DNA of 64,000 nt. It comes from Rosellinia necatrix. Taxonomy: Eukaryota; Ascomycota; Sordariomycetes; Xylariales; Xylariaceae. The position numbers were made by a program, and so were the translations under genes. The DNA is taken from NCBI GenBank assembly GCA_021209875.1, contig JAGYVD010000001.1:992001-1056000 (forward strand), written 5' to 3'. The notes below the pieces were generated by a model. It worked only from the letters and a program-made list of their open reading frames with translations. It did not search any database and was not told the DNA's origin. Below, one piece after another: positions 13,009 to 26,699 of this stretch; the stretch's first letter is position 1, and each line of letters starts with the position of its first letter.

Positions 13009-16000
13009 CGTATCTTGGAGCAACGACGGGGTTGGGGGGTGTTTCAGCTGTCAAGTCGGGCACGCTGGCTGTAATGATGCGCAGAGATATAAAGAGCGCA
13101 CGCAATTAAAATGTAACGGAGGTTCTGGGAGTCAAGATAAACTGGGGGGATAACAAAAGGTTAAATCCAAGCCGTCACGATACTCTCAAGTTTTCCCCTG
13201 GTGTAGGTAGACTGGTCCAAATGGATGACGACATTGAGAGACAGTGGGCTTGCGTATGTACTTCGGTTAAGTGGATCATTATAGCGTGTGGGGTCCCGCT
13301 AGTTACCCTCTGGTTTCTGGGTTTGCGGGGAAGATGGAATCGTGACGTCGGCTTGATCCGACCCGACCAGAACCTACCTAGGTACCTACCTTCTGTGCCT
13401 ACATACCCACCGGCATACCTTACCTACCTGGGTAGGCAGGTTATGTATTCATGTAAAGCCTTTGCTCTATGCACCGGTTCTGCACGCGAAGGCCGGTCCC
13501 TATATCCCAAGACACGTCGGGACATAGTACTGGGAGTGATTGGATCGAGTAGACATTGATCCCCCACAGCAAGGATAATACATAGTCGCCAACAGTGAGC
13601 AGGCTAAGGGGGGACTAGCGCCACCAATTGGTCCAGTGATATAGCTGTAGATGCGATAGATCAGCATGGCATATATGAATGTGCGACCAAACGTCCCGGC
13701 TTGTGGCCATTTGCATGAACGAAACAGGGACTCGCTCGTCATAGTGGCCATACGCATGGGCCAAGGGCATGAAAGACTGGCATTACTTTCCTCGAGACAT
13801 CCAGGGCCGTCATGTAGGGCAGATGTAGGGCAGATGTAGGGCAACATTTACCCGCTACAGGCCCGTTTACACCCTTTACACCCTTTACACCCTGAATAGC
13901 ATCGATATTGACAAAGCACAAAAGGTAACCTTCTAGATAATAATCACCGAATAACGCCACGGCAAATCTGAGAGCTAGAAATAAAACGGGGGACGCTGCA
14001 TTTGGCCGTGACATCAATTTAACCCAGCCGAGACAAAGACGGGTTAGGATAATTGGGAGTGAGTTTCACGTAACTAATCGCGTTAGCAAATCAAGTCCCT
14101 AGCTAGCCCGCCCTCTTCAAGAGGAGCTGTTGCTCCGGTTGTTCATTGCCCGCCTACCCAGGTAGGTACAGGCATAGCTAAGGTACCTAGGTAGGTAGGC
14201 AGAGTCACGTTGGGGCTCCTCTGCCTTAGGCAACTAAACCACCCACCAACGCTGTGGGGGAATGACAGACCCACAATGGCTAGCTAGTGGTTATCCATCA
14301 CGGTGGACGGCATGTCGATTACCCTCCCCACCCCCACAACCCGGCTCTTCAAGTCGGTGGAACACATGTACATGCCTTGATTAGTTATGCCTGGAATGCG
14401 TAGCGGTCCCAGGGAGCATATTGGCTCATTCTCTCCTTCCCAAGCACTCGATGTGACTAAGTTAGGCCTCTGTGGCCAACCTCGAACCAATTTTTACGTT
14501 TGGGAAAAACTCGGGTGGGGGTTGGATAGAACTTCCTACCTAGAAATTACATGGTACCCAGGTAGCAGCTACTTGGGTATCCTCACGGCCTGTAGGTAGG
14601 CACTTAGTGCTATCTAGGTGGCTACGTGCCCGGGCCCTTAGGGGTGGCAGGTGCTGGAGGAGTATTCAAGGCAAGGAAGGTGGAAGCCAGGTAGTAGTGT
14701 ATTCAGGCAGGGCTAGTAGGTGACTAGGATCCGTCTCTCGTTTCCAAGGCAACGTCTTTTTTCCCTCGAGAATCATCTAGTTGAATGGAGGGGTTCTTTA
14801 TACCTACATAACTCGACGACACCAAGATGGCTAAAAGGCGCCGCATCGTGGCGCAAGCCAATCATAACATAATAGAGACTGCATACTGGTGATAATAAAG
14901 TACTTTTGGTACCCAACCTTGTTTAACCCATCTGGGACGAGGCCATTTCCGCACACTCCCCTCCGATATGCCGAACACGACGACGGCAAGAGCAAACAAA
15001 CAATGCCTCGCTAGGCATATCTCTGATGAGTGTCTGGCAAGGGGGTTAGGAGACAGAATACCAGGCTGTGTAACCCCCACCTAGACCCAATGCGCATCTC
15101 CAAATGCCTTGCAAAGGCCTTACGGATGGTTATAGCAACTAGAGAAAAGCCTGTCAGAGAGCCCCGCCGGTACGCGCCCTTATGAGCGTGCCGTGGCGAG
15201 CCCAGCCTTAGGCAAGACTACGACTCTTAGGTGTTTTCGGTGTGCCTAGAACACCATATTGGACGCTAACGTTTATATACTTACCTGCTGAGGCCATTGT
15301 TTATCTGTTCCCACAGACGTACGAGTTTGGCCTCAGCATTGGCATTGGCATTGGGCATTGACATAGAGATTGACATTGACATTGGTCTTCAGAAAATCGA
15401 GTGACCTTTCCAATACCGTTCGCGACTAGGAAGCCAATATCTATGCTTCCACTTATCATCTAGGACAACAACCCCCCGGGAATCCCACGACTAGACAGCT
15501 AGAACACCCCTCCGTCATCCGTTGGAGGGCTCGGTAATTGCATATCATGGTCTTCACCTGTTTGCGTGGCTTCCAAAGTGCTGTTTTGCGCCTGAAGAAG
15601 CCACCTCACCTGAGCCCTTGGCAGTTGCCTTGTTTCCTTTCGCTGCCTCGACAAAACAGACTGGGGGCGCTACTGCCAAATAACCTGTGTCTCTTTCATC
15701 GCATTGCTGGGGGGCCGCCTAGAAACCGGCCCTCCGACCTCCAAATCTCGTCGCGATTTCCCCGGTGGTACGTAACTTACTCTTCCGCGCTTGACTGAGG
15801 CCCAAGGCGACAAGGCTCTGCTAACGGCTACATGTGGCGCCCCGGGTCTAAATCCCTCGTCGCCACGCCGCGCCAACACCAATTTATTAGGAGTTCCATA
15901 ATTGGTTGGCCTACCTACTACAAGCGAGTCTTCGTCCGTGTACAAGCTGCGCGTGGAAGTGGAATATTCCATGAATGCTAGTACCTAGTAACCAGGCACC

Positions 16001-16533
16001 AGCTCACCACGTGTCGACAAATGAAGGCATCTGCGATGAGTAGACATGGACAAACAACAAATATGCATCCCTGTAACCACGTATACTGAAAAGCCAAGCC
16101 ATCAAGACTCAGCCGCTCTAGTAGTTTGTTAACTTTAAACAACAAAACATCGTGGCCAGGAAATATACACGGCCACAATCCAATGCTCCAATTTTCATTG
16201 GAAATTCTGCGGCACGAAAACAAACCCTCCCCCCATCACGTCGCTGAGGCCATTAGGCCAATTACTTTGTGCCTAGAATTGCCAGCCGCGGATGACCGCC
16301 AGTTAAACTCACTACCGAAATCCCAAACAACCCTGACAACTAAGGCATACTAGCATGGACCGCCCATCAACCAATCCGCTATAATATCCATATAGCACCG
16401 GCTTGAGAACGTTTGACGAGAAAGCAAGACCGTATCATTGATAGATTCTTCACCGACCACTCCGTTGTATGCCGACGTCGTCTGAAAAAGACGACCTGGC
16501 CCATCACCATCCGCAACAACCAGAAGAATCGGA
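13009..16533. other. 3.5-kb gene-poor interval with short tandem repeats
   Basis: No convincing gene. It holds palindromic ACCTAGGT-type clusters (about 13376-13440, 14153-14200, 14535-14600), an 11-bp tandem (AGATGTAGGGC, about 13811-13846), a 9-bp TTTACACCC tandem (about 13865-13892) and a CATTGG/CATTGA tandem (about 15333-15385). The rest shows no clear signal. Confidence 0.6.
13811..13893. repeat. Two adjacent short tandem arrays
   Basis: Three copies of an 11-bp unit containing GATGTAGGGC are followed within 20 bp by three copies of TTTACACCC. The units differ from simple telomere repeats. Confidence 0.8.
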
Positions 16534-16887
16534 ATGGGAACGGGGAAGAGGACGAGGGGGCGGGCGACACCAAAGGGTAGTCGAGTGCGTGAGGGAACCT
16601 GGGAGCAGCATCGTCCTTTACTTAAATCGCTTTACGTGGACCAGAAAAAGACTGTGAATGAGGTGATAGGTATTATGAAGCAAGAATATGGTTTTGTAGC
16701 ATCGTGAGTCCTTATCCATCATCATCCTCGCGTCTCACCGATGACTGGCTAACCACCGGACAGGCCTAAACAATGGTATGTATAGAAATCGTCCGAATCT
16801 TGTATATAGGGTTTTAGGGGTATTCCTGATACTGACATTCGTACTCGTGTAGTATGTTACGACCCCAGCGGCCTGTCGACGATCACT

Positions 16888-16920
<33 letters not shown>

Positions 16921-17870
16921 CTCGGATGCTCTAGGCACGATACTGACATCTAGTAGATAGATATCGGTTCAAGGATAAATGGAGCTGGGTGAAGTACAAC
17001 CAGAGCGGTGCGAAATTACCGTCTATCCACGACAATAACAAACCCCAGGCCCTATACGGCAGTAGTCCTTCAGCGGAAGAGGAAATATTTCACGCGACGG
17101 ACTGGGCCGAGACAGCGAGTTGGGAAAGAGCGTCTTCGCTCCTGTCACCCCTCGGGATATTCAGTGACCAGAAGATGTGTGAGGGGGTGCTGAATGCTCT
17201 CAGGGAAAGTGCCTCTCCCGGCCTTGCACTGTACCTCAAATTATGTTTCTCTTGGGTGTATAACGAGGTGATACGCCCCAAGGAAGAGCTACGCCCGGCT
17301 TATGCCAGAGTAATGAATCCGGATATGGGCGAGCCGGATGACACCAGCCAGTACAATGACAGCATTGGCTTGCCCGAGATCCCAGTCCAGATATTCACCT
17401 ACCTCACCCATCGTGCTCAATTATCGGAGGCTATCCAGTTCGCGCACATTTGGGATGGCTTGAGCAAGGAGACCTTCGGGCTTTCCCCCGTCAGTGTGCT
17501 CCTCATCATGAGTTCTTTGATCGCGTCGATACTGGGCGACATCTGGAGGCAATGCCCGGATAAACACAACCTAAAGTCATCCTGCAACGACATTTTTGAC
17601 ATTGCAAGGCATGGCGCCGCTGATTGCCCCTGGTTGACGTGGGGCGATCAGACGCTTGTGAGTGAGTTTTGCGATGAATTCGACACTATACTCAAGAACT
17701 ACGACAATTATGGCAAAGCTATCCGGCTTGCTTGCGGTAGATATTCTGTACAGACGTGGCAAGGGACGCAAGCGAGCGCAGTATCGAGGCCCTCTGATAT
17801 AGTGGAAACCCTTGGAGACTTTGCTAGTGAAGATTGGAACGCTGGTACTATAAGGGACATTGGTAACTAG
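16534..17870 (+). CDS. Clr5-domain protein; one splice junction unresolved, possibly broken
   Basis: Exon 1 (16534-16703) encodes a basic stretch and then TWEQHRPLLKSLYVDQ and a VIGIMKQEYGF motif, matching the fungal Clr5 domain. A canonical intron (16704-16763, branch GGCTAAC) leads to a short exon at 16764 reading SPKQ. The last exon runs to 17870 and carries YRFKDKWSWVKYN, the expected domain end, then about 285 residues of unknown helical sequence. The most natural junction (donor 16776, acceptor 16960) makes TG|A, a stop. An alternative (donor 16780, acceptor 16973) keeps a 360-residue frame but drops four domain residues. Clr5 domains are found in fungal regulatory and NLR-associated proteins; function here is unknown. 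Confidence 0.6.
16887..16915. repeat. (GA)n microsatellite
   Basis: About 14 GA units lie in the second intron of the Clr5-domain gene, roughly 45 nt before the likely acceptor, where they could blur acceptor choice. Confidence 0.9.
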
Positions 17871-19478
17871 GTCAGGTAGTTACATGCAATCAACAATCGT
17901 TCGTTAAAACTTCAATTGACATGAAACACCGCAAGAGTGAACCCAGTATACATACTCACCAGTCCTTGACATGTTATCATGTTCAGTCGTATGGACGGTT
18001 AGAATGGTCTAGATGGCAGATAAACTCTGTGTCATATATTAATGTGCATCCCTTGTTTGCCGATATCGCTCGTCTAAGTACATCCTCTAACGGAAGCCAA
18101 CGTTTACAGCATTGCCGGCACGATTATACTTGTCCCAGGATTCATGCTTTTAGCAAAATAAATCGGCCAAGCTCCCCCGCCTTCGTATATTAGCATTTCG
18201 TTCAATTGCAAATAAAATAGTAGTTTGATTGAATACTTCCGACGGCCAAGACGCAATAACCGATAGTATCCGGCTGGGGTTGCGTAACACCTAGGAACTC
18301 GGTGTAAGGATGCACTCCATACGCTCTGAGTCCGGTCCAATCGGAGGGGGCACATGACCACAGTCCTTACCTGGGTGTTATTTATTAGCGCGCAGCCATC
18401 AGATACGTTCCCGGCCAATGTCTGTCTCGAACAAGGCAAAATGTCCTTTCCCCGTGCCCCAACTTCGTTAGTAGTAATAAAAAAACGATTGTGTTAATGT
18501 TAGTGACTTGTCTACGACTAAGTATGATTCGTGCCAAGCGGATAGATAAGAATTCATGAAAGGGGGATAAATGATTGACGAGCGCAGCAAAATGTGTCGG
18601 AGTGCCAAAATGGATTTTTTTAGCACTACCCCAGCTGCGTCGGGTTTGGCGCATAGTAAGCGGTGAATTCGGCAATGTTCTCGGTGATCGATGGCGTGTT
18701 TTGGATAGCTCACTAGGTACTTCGTACCCCTTTGATTGCTTAAATTAGTGGGTATCTGAACAATACCTAACTAACCACGATAGAGACAGCTAAGAGTTCG
18801 GTATTGATTTTTCAGAGGGGAAGAAAAATCCGTTTCTTTGTGCCGGGGCAACTGAGCTGTAGAATAAAGGGGCCGGTGCACATCGTCAAGTGATCTGTGG
18901 CGTACTCCGGGTATCGGTACTGTTCGAATGATTATGAATAGCGAAACCCAAATCAAGGACACTGTAATTAAGTATTGCACTTTTTCTTTCGAACCATGTT
19001 TGTACCCGTATGTTATCGATCACGGGTTGAATTCCACCGGCAGGTGAAGTAGTAAGTTTGGCGGAGTGAGAGCCTTCTGTTTGGGATCGGCATGACCAGG
19101 GGAAAAGGCCAATAGACACTGTACCGCCGTCTGTCAATCTGTAGTGTATACGAAAAGCGGGGTTCCAAGAAAAGATAGTTCACGGGACCGATAACCAGCG
19201 CTGCCGGTTTAGGGGGTACAAGTTGGTAGAAGCACAGGCTGTGCGTCGCCTGCATCTGTCTGACTGTGCGTCGACTCGATGTTCGACATTAGACACCGCC
19301 AGTTTGGCCACCTCCACATTACTATGAAGTGTTCATCTCGGTGGTATGAGCACGAAGCAATGCGAGGCGTCCCCCAAACACACACAAAGTACTTGTCGAA
19401 TTGTCTCCCCGACACTTTTAGAGTTGTGTCAACCCTAATCGCAAAACCTTCGTTGCCCATAGCATATTGTCCATCATC
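17871..19478. other. Intergenic, no feature seen
   Basis: 1.6 kb of mixed composition. Short frames on both strands have no recognisable domain or splice structure. Confidence 0.5.
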
Positions 19479-20193
19479 ATGGATGCATTCAAGTTGCTCG
19501 TAGACGATATCAGGACGGTCCTTGGCCCATCGTCGGGGCTAAATTCAGAGGATGTAGAAGTCGAAGATCTAACACACTTGATGGAGCGTTATGTCTCCAA
19601 CTCCGAGGAGTGGGCGCCGTATGCCCTATCGAACGCCAATATGCCATACACCAGGAACCTTGTCGATGAGGGCAACGGAAAAGCCAACTTGGTAAGGCCG
19701 CCATCAATACCACGTGTTTCGCTGTTGTATCGACATGCTAATCATCGCCGATGAACAGCTGGTTCTCGTTTGGACTCCGGGCAAAGCCAGCCCTATTCAC
19801 GACCACGGTAACGCGCATTGCCTAATGAAGATCCTCCACGGCAACCTCACCGAGACGCGGTACGATTTCCCCGATGGCGACAAGGAGAAGCCGATGGAGA
19901 TGAAGTCGGAACATGTACACAAGGAAAATGCCGTAGCATATATGGCCGACGAGCTGGGACTGCATCGCATGTCCAACCATGGTAGTGACTATGCTGTTTC
20001 CCTCCATTGTAGGTTTATGGCAACGGCATTGGTGCCTGCATCCCGGGGCCGCTTGGCTAACCACTCGGCAGTGTATACACCACCCAATGTAGCAAGGCAG
20101 GGCTGCAACATTTTCAATCCCCAGACGGGCAAGAAAACACACGTAGCCAAGTGTGGGAACTACTCCGTCCATGGACAACGAGTGCAGGAATGA
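19479..20193 (+). CDS. Cysteine dioxygenase
   Basis: Exons 19479-19691, 19759-20008 and 20072-20193 (194 residues; introns 67 and 63 nt, branches CTAAT and CTAAC). The cupin iron site is intact: SPIHDHGNAHC supplies His85 and His87 plus Cys92, and LGLHRMSN supplies the third histidine (about 140). SLHLYTPP supplies His154 and Tyr156; Cys92 and Tyr156 match the residues that crosslink in mammalian cysteine dioxygenase. The enzyme oxidises L-cysteine to cysteine sulfinate with O2 in the cytosol and controls cysteine levels. Length is typical. The T|TG split codon rebuilds the conserved leucine. No odd features. Confidence 0.93.
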
Positions 20194-21932
20194 CGAAGCA
20201 ACGAAGTGACGAACCTAGACTTTTTTTCTTGACATGTTTTGTTTAGTACCAGGCGTCTTTGAGTGGGATTAGCGTTAGCGAATGTTTAGCATCAGTGGCA
20301 TTGCCGGGAACAGGCAGTAGCGAACATGTCAAGGGCAAGACTGGGTGGTATTTGGTTTGGCAACTTGGAGGATGGGAAGGCGATGGTGTCTTGCCCATCG
20401 CCCATCGCCCATCGCCCTTAGCCGTGGTACAGGTTGTCATATGATAGGCGGCAATGTACTGTAGGATAGATGCAAGAATGAGAACAACCGTTTGCTGCAT
20501 CTGCATTATTCGAGAGCGTAGATGGCGTAAAGTCCAAGAGGTGACGTTAACAAGAGAAGGGATGTTGTTTTGAGCCTCATGTCGAAATATTATACCACCG
20601 CTATTGCCTCTGATTACCTCTGAATCAAGTTTAGCCTAGATTGCGCCATAGCAAGTTTGCCGCCATTCTGTGTGTCGGCTGCGATGGCGTGCTGGCGAGA
20701 TGCCGCCTGAGAGGGTCATCGCGGCCACGGCATGGAAGCCAAGGCTGGTACTGGTGGCGAGAGCCATGGCGGGATGCCGACAGCCGTGCCGACAGCCGTC
20801 TAAGAGCGGCGACCTGGCCAATGAACGGAGCACAGACAGAACACGAAACAAGCGGAATACCTTGCCTAAGTGGCAGGTAACTTCCAAAATACCCTATTTT
20901 TATCTCCAAGATATCCTCACTCGGGTAGCTATGTGTCGGAATGCATACCTTCCTTACTTCTATACTTTACACTACCTGCAAATGCAAATGTAGTTTAACA
21001 TTCGAGGATACCCGACAGCACCTACACCAATAGCGATCCTCTGCCCCGCTAAACCCAGGCCATACCAACTACCTAGATACTTAAGTACATATCTACCTGG
21101 GTAGGTAGGTACCTAGGTAGCTTCTCCGATTGCCTTCTCAGTATATTATAACTACCTAGATACCTACTCTTGCACTTTGTTTAGCTTCAGTAAGAGTCTG
21201 CAACTAACTGTTGCGACAGCGCCTTCTGTTTACTACTAAATCATTTCGGTCTTTTATAAAAGCCGGTTTGTTGTAGCTGGAATTTCAACACGATGAAGAT
21301 GTGGCACCCATTGGTCGGTGAGGTTTGTATCCAACTATGTACCGTACCTAACATCCCAAGCGTCTTTCTTACAATAAATTGCATGGTACGTTGTCTTCGC
21401 CTAGCTTCCGTAATGAAATTGGTGCCCAGGTACAACTATCAATGCCTAAAACCATCTTCTTCACATCCATCTTTTTATGGGTTATATCTCCTCGTTAGCA
21501 GGAGTACATATGTCGCTATCCAGGTCCTTACATATACAGCTGAAGTGATTGCTGAAGGGACAGGACAGCACAAGACCCTGTGCCAGGCCCGGACACACCG
21601 GAACGCTTTCTATGCCATTGGCATGTCACGTGATGGCGTGATCAATCACCTCGATTAGTAGAAAGTGGAAAGTGTTATCGAGGTAGGTCGGGTAGATCAA
21701 AACGCGTCGCAATTTTGATGAAAGTTGGACAGGTAGTTGCTTCTTCCCTTCAGCCTCTGTCGTGATTAGGAATAGAATACCATCCCAGCGCCTGGGTGCT
21801 CGCTCAATCCGGTCATTCTCTTTTTCATCCAATTCTCGCAATCCTGTGTGGCCATTCATTCCACCCATCCGCCTTCATTCTCGTCTCGTAATAGCGTCTT
21901 GTTGTCTAATCCCTGTCATCGCCATCCTCACA
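20194..21932. other. Intergenic with short repeats
   Basis: Contains a GCCCATC tandem at about 20391-20418 and an ACCTACCTAGGTAGGT-type palindromic cluster at about 21081-21122. No supported gene. Confidence 0.6.
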
Positions 21933-24900
21933 ATGCCCCCCCATAAGAGGGTTGCATCTAGTGGGGGCGAGAACCAGCCAGTCGGTAAGGCAGCTCGACA
22001 CCACCATGGCCATGATGCGGCGTTCGCCTCCAGCCAGCCTTCAGCTGCGCATAGGCCATTGTTATCTTCAACATCACCACGCTACGCTCCGGCCTCGTCA
22101 TTGGGTTCTCTGAGTCAACAAGCTTCTGGTGCAATGTCACGCGAAGACCCTGATGATCTTGGAGGTGACGCTGACACCCCCGAGACCCCATCACTTGAGT
22201 TCTATGGGACAATGGACAACAAAATCGTTGGAGTTCGATATTACGATGGTATAGTTACGCCAGGCGAGTCAATCCTGTGCTGTCGCGAGCCCGGTAATGC
22301 CTATGATAGAAACGCCGTCCGAGTTGACAACATCATGGGTAGCCAAGTTGGCCACTTGCCTCGCAATCTTGTCGAGAAGTTAGCACCGTACCTGGATAGG
22401 GGTGAGATCGTGCTGGATGGAGTCCTGAATGGGCACAAAGGGCCGTTTGATTGTCCTATTCGGTTGTACTTCTACGGTACTAATCAACCTCAGGCCCGCC
22501 TGCGGCTCGAGGCCAGGCTAAAAGCTGACAAGCTCCTCAAGGCCACCGAATTAAAGAGTACCAGGCGGGAGGCTGAAGTGCAAAGAGCAATCACTCGGGA
22601 TCTCGCTAGTAGCACACCTGCCCTAGGCTTGGGTACCTCGGAGTATACCCAATCGCAACCAGGGGTATTGGAGGACAGTGAAATCACTGACTTTCGGGCC
22701 GATCCGAGTGCGCTGGACGTGCTTAATATGGATGAAGCAACATTGTCGGCAATGCCTCAGGTGGAGCAGCCTGATGCAATCAAATCCAACCTTCTTCTCC
22801 ACCAGCTTCAAGTAAGACATATACAACCTTGATTTGACTATTTCTGACAGTTTTTAGGGACTCGCCTGGATGGAAACAAAAGGAAAACCCCAACTCCCGA
22901 CACCCGGATCCAGCGATGTAGTTCAGCTGTGGAAGCGAGTAGCTGGAGGCAACTTCCAAAATCTCGCCTCCGGTCATGTTACGAATCGGCGCCCTCGCCT
23001 TCTCTCTGGGGGTATCCTCACAGATGAAATGGGCCTAGGGAAAACCCTTCAAATAATCAGCTTGATTATGAAAGACGGATTCGAAAACGGTCCAACATTG
23101 ATTGTGGCCCCCACTGGTGTCTTGAGTAATTGGGAACAACAGTTTGCTGAACATGTCCACGCAGACCAAGTACCGCGTGTCTTGAGATGCCACGGTTCGC
23201 CCAAGTACCACCAGTTAAAGAAGAGTGACATACTTCAATATGATGTCATTATCACCAGTTATGGAGTGCTTGCCAGCCAGTTCAAATCAGCAAACTGGAC
23301 CGCTCTGTTCGGGGTAAACTGGCATCGTGTGGTACTTGATGAAGGCCACGTTGTTCGAAACCCCAATACAAAGAATGCCCAAGCGGCATGTAAGCTACAG
23401 GCCGACTCTCGATGGATCTTAAGCGGAACTCCCTTGTGAGTGACAGTACTGGATACCATTTACTCTGCTAATTGCTCTAACTGTGACGGCTATTAGTGTC
23501 AATAACGCAACCGACTTTTGGTCTGCCCTCCTGTTTCTCAAGATTACAGGAGGAATTCAAGAAAAGAGCATTTTCAACACAAGGATCGCCAGACCACTCG
23601 AGGGGATAGTCAAGGACAAGAACAACACAGTGAAAATACGCGGTGAGGCTCAAGCGCTATTCCAAGCGTTGGTTCAGGATCTGTGCCTTCGTCGCAAGAA
23701 AGACATGGCATTCATCAACCTGCGGATGCCAGAAAAAACGGAATATGTCCATCGAGTCCGTTTCACTAAGCTAGAGCAACTTAGATATGAAAAAATGCTG
23801 TAGGTGCTAAGTCATTTCATGTTGAACTCTTGCTAATATCATTTAGTACGGAAGCCCGCGAAATTCTTCAGCAGTTTGTTTCGCGATCATACGGTAAAGG
23901 TACCAGCAATGGAAAGCGGGAGGGTACCAACGACAATGAAAAGAAGGTGGGATTCGCTAACGTATTAGAAATGCTTCTCCGCCTGAGACAAATGTATATC
24001 CCTTACGAACTATGGCTGGTTTCAATCTCACTGATGGCATTTATAGATGCGACCACTGGTCGCTAACTGGCTCGCGAGTCAAGGATATTCTAGATAAGCT
24101 TGGGAACCAGGAAATCGTAGCGCTAACACCGGCAAATGCCAAGATCTTGCAAGACGCCCTAGCCGAAGCCATTCGCATCAGCGAGGACTGTCCAATTTGC
24201 TATGACCCAATTCAGACTCACAACCCGGTCATCACTGCATGCAAGCATCGCTTTGGAAAAAACTGCATGCTTGACGCACTCAAGAGACAGAAGCGATGTC
24301 CTATGTGCCGCCAGGAAGTGGCAGCAGACGATTTGCTTGAACCTCAACAAGACGAGACAGAAACCCTTGTGAGTGCCGACCTGGATTCGGATCGACGAAG
24401 CTCGAAGACGGATCAATTAGAGATACTCGTGGAAAAGCATCTCCGCGACCCGAAATCCAAAGTGGTTATTTTTTCTCAGTGGACTTCATTCCTGGACATT
24501 ATTGAGACTCTTCTTATCGAAAAGAACATCGGGTGCGCCCGCCTTGAAGGAAAGATGAATATTAAAAAAAGAGATGAAGCGGTTCAAAGGTTGAACGAAG
24601 ACCCTGAGACCCGAGTTATGCTCGCTAGTTTGCACGCAGCTGGTGTTGGTGTCAATCTGACAGCAGCCGACACCGTTATTCTGACCGATTGTTGTAAGTT
24701 AGGGAGATAGCAGGCATGAAAACCGGGCGAGGGCGCTAACGTACATTCAGGGTGGGCACCAGCCATAGAGGATCAGGCAGTCGACCGAGTGCACCGAATT
24801 GGCCAAGCCCGTCCGGTTACAGTCTACAAGCTTCTCGTAGAGGGCTCTGTCGAATACCGCGTACTTGATATCCAGTCTGAGAAGCGTAAGCTAGTTGCTT

Positions 24901-24995
24901 TAGCATTCCAGGATGAGGGTTGTATTCGCAAAGAAGAAGGCGCAGTGGCAGATATTCGACATCTGCTTTACGGCGCAGGTAACTCTAGTAGATGA
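21933..24995 (+). CDS. HIRAN-SNF2-RING ATPase (Rad5/HLTF-like)
   Basis: Six exons: 21933-22811, 22858-23435, 23497-23799, 23847-23993, 24047-24693, 24751-24995 (932 residues). A HIRAN domain spans about 95-185 (NKIVGVRYYDG, EPGNAYDRNAVRV, GHLPRNL). The SNF2 core has motif I DEMGLGKT (about 349-356), VLDEGHVVRN (the DEGH box typical of Rad5/HLTF), WILSGTP, then a RING inserted in the helicase, CPICYDPI to CPMCRQE, and motifs V-VI including DRVHRIGQARPV. The family remodels stalled replication forks and polyubiquitinates PCNA. In this RING the HRFGKNC segment has Gly where the family has a zinc-ligand Cys (HxFCxxC), so ligase activity may be altered. Splice phases all agree, for example TGT T|GG TGG restoring the CWW motif. 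Confidence 0.92.
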
Positions 24996-26699
24996 GCCCG
25001 ACTCTGGATATTCATTATGTGGCTCGAGGACATTTCCTAGGAGCGCCACAGATGATTTTCTCGGTGGAATACGCTGATCGTAAATGCTTCAAAGTTGTCT
25101 AGTTACATTTAGCTGTTATTTACGTAGCGAGGCTGTATGGTAGTTGTCACGGAGCAGTTTGCACATATACCAACATAGCCAAAAAGGTGGAATGGTTCCG
25201 TTTTGCTTTCACAGTGGTTGATTCCGATAGGCAAGAATGATATTGGTTTCTCTCGGATGCCTGCATGATGGACTTGCACAGTTGCATATGGATTTCACGT
25301 ATTTGGGCTCTATGTGACTTGGATGACGCCATCGCCAATGCGCATTAACGTTTTGAGAGTTCAGTGGAGGTCAGTGACAAGGTGGGATTAAATATAGCGC
25401 CGTTTTCGCACAACGAACATAAACACGGCAGGCAAATTCATTTTGATGGCGTCATCAGATGTCCTTACCAAAGCAACCAGGCCGGGAGATTCCAGCCCGT
25501 GAAAGCTCAGATGCTCTCAAATGGTAATAGAACGTTGATGTTAATTATTAAAATTCCGTAAGTGGTTACATGCAAACTAAATATTCCCAATGGGTGTTCA
25601 GATCCTCGCATCCTCGCATCCTCGCATTCAGGTTACTAATGAGAACGTCATGGGCGCTACCCAGGATGTTACCTATATCCTGCGCCCCAAAGTGGTGGCA
25701 CCATCATTCATCTGCTCCAGGTCATCCTATCCCTATATATCAGTGTGAATACTAGGACAAAAAGCCCCTCTCTGGTCCAGATTGTGGAGAACCTACGAGA
25801 ATTGGTTCTATAATATCACCAAATGGCGCGCCTGCTTCTCGTATCACTTCGCATTAGTAGTAGCTTCCATGATAGCCGGATATAATGAAGTGATAACGAA
25901 TATCAAATAATAAAGCATATATTGCGGTTTCCTAAGAGAAAAACCAGTTGCTTACTACCTAGATAGTTATCTTATACTGGCTAAACATACAAGATGACAT
26001 TCCAGTCACGTCGGTACTCACACTAAGAACCCCGTATACAGATTGTCGCTGCTCCGCGGGACACGCGTTTCAGTACTTTTTATATTAAACTGCAATCCTA
26101 CCCCTTACACACTAGCGTGCCGAACGACGATAATTCTGGATATTTGCATGATGGTTTCGTATCTCTAGCGCCAATATTATGACCTTCGCCGCTTTCTCGC
26201 ATAGCAACTTAATACATTTGAATCCCGTACCCAGGAGTCTTGGCACTAGCTCGCTATGAGCAGCCCTGTTAGCGACACTGCTTTTCCGTGTAGACTAACA
26301 CAAAGACGGAGTAGGAAGCTCGTATTGGTATCAAGATAGATTCGTGATGGTCTCGTATCTCGCCTATTGGCTTTCGTGAGGAGGCGCGGCTGGGGTATTC
26401 ACTCAACGGCGTTCAGAAGAAAATATGTCGAGTATGAGTGGTGTAATAGATAAGAGGATGGCTAGGCTTGCCGTGAGCAATATGGGGTTAACCGATCAGC
26501 CGAACGGTTCGGCGAACCAAAGGGAATGGCCTGTCATCTGAGTGCTATTGGGGTATAAAGATGTCGAGCATCTCAGGATATTCGGAATCTGGAAGAAAGA
26601 TACGCAGCATCACGACTCATTCGTCTTCGCGTCAACTACATTTTCAATACAAGAATCTTGTTCCTTATTCTCACAATATCGTCTTGTACTTTATTCAAT
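24996..26699. other. Intergenic, little seen
   Basis: 1.7 kb without a supported gene. A short TCCTCGCA tandem lies at about 25612-25635. Confidence 0.55.

Noticed and set aside
13865..13893. Telomere-like tandem (TTTACACCC)
   Set aside because: The unit is 9 bp with only three copies and does not match TTAGGG; treated as an ordinary minisatellite.
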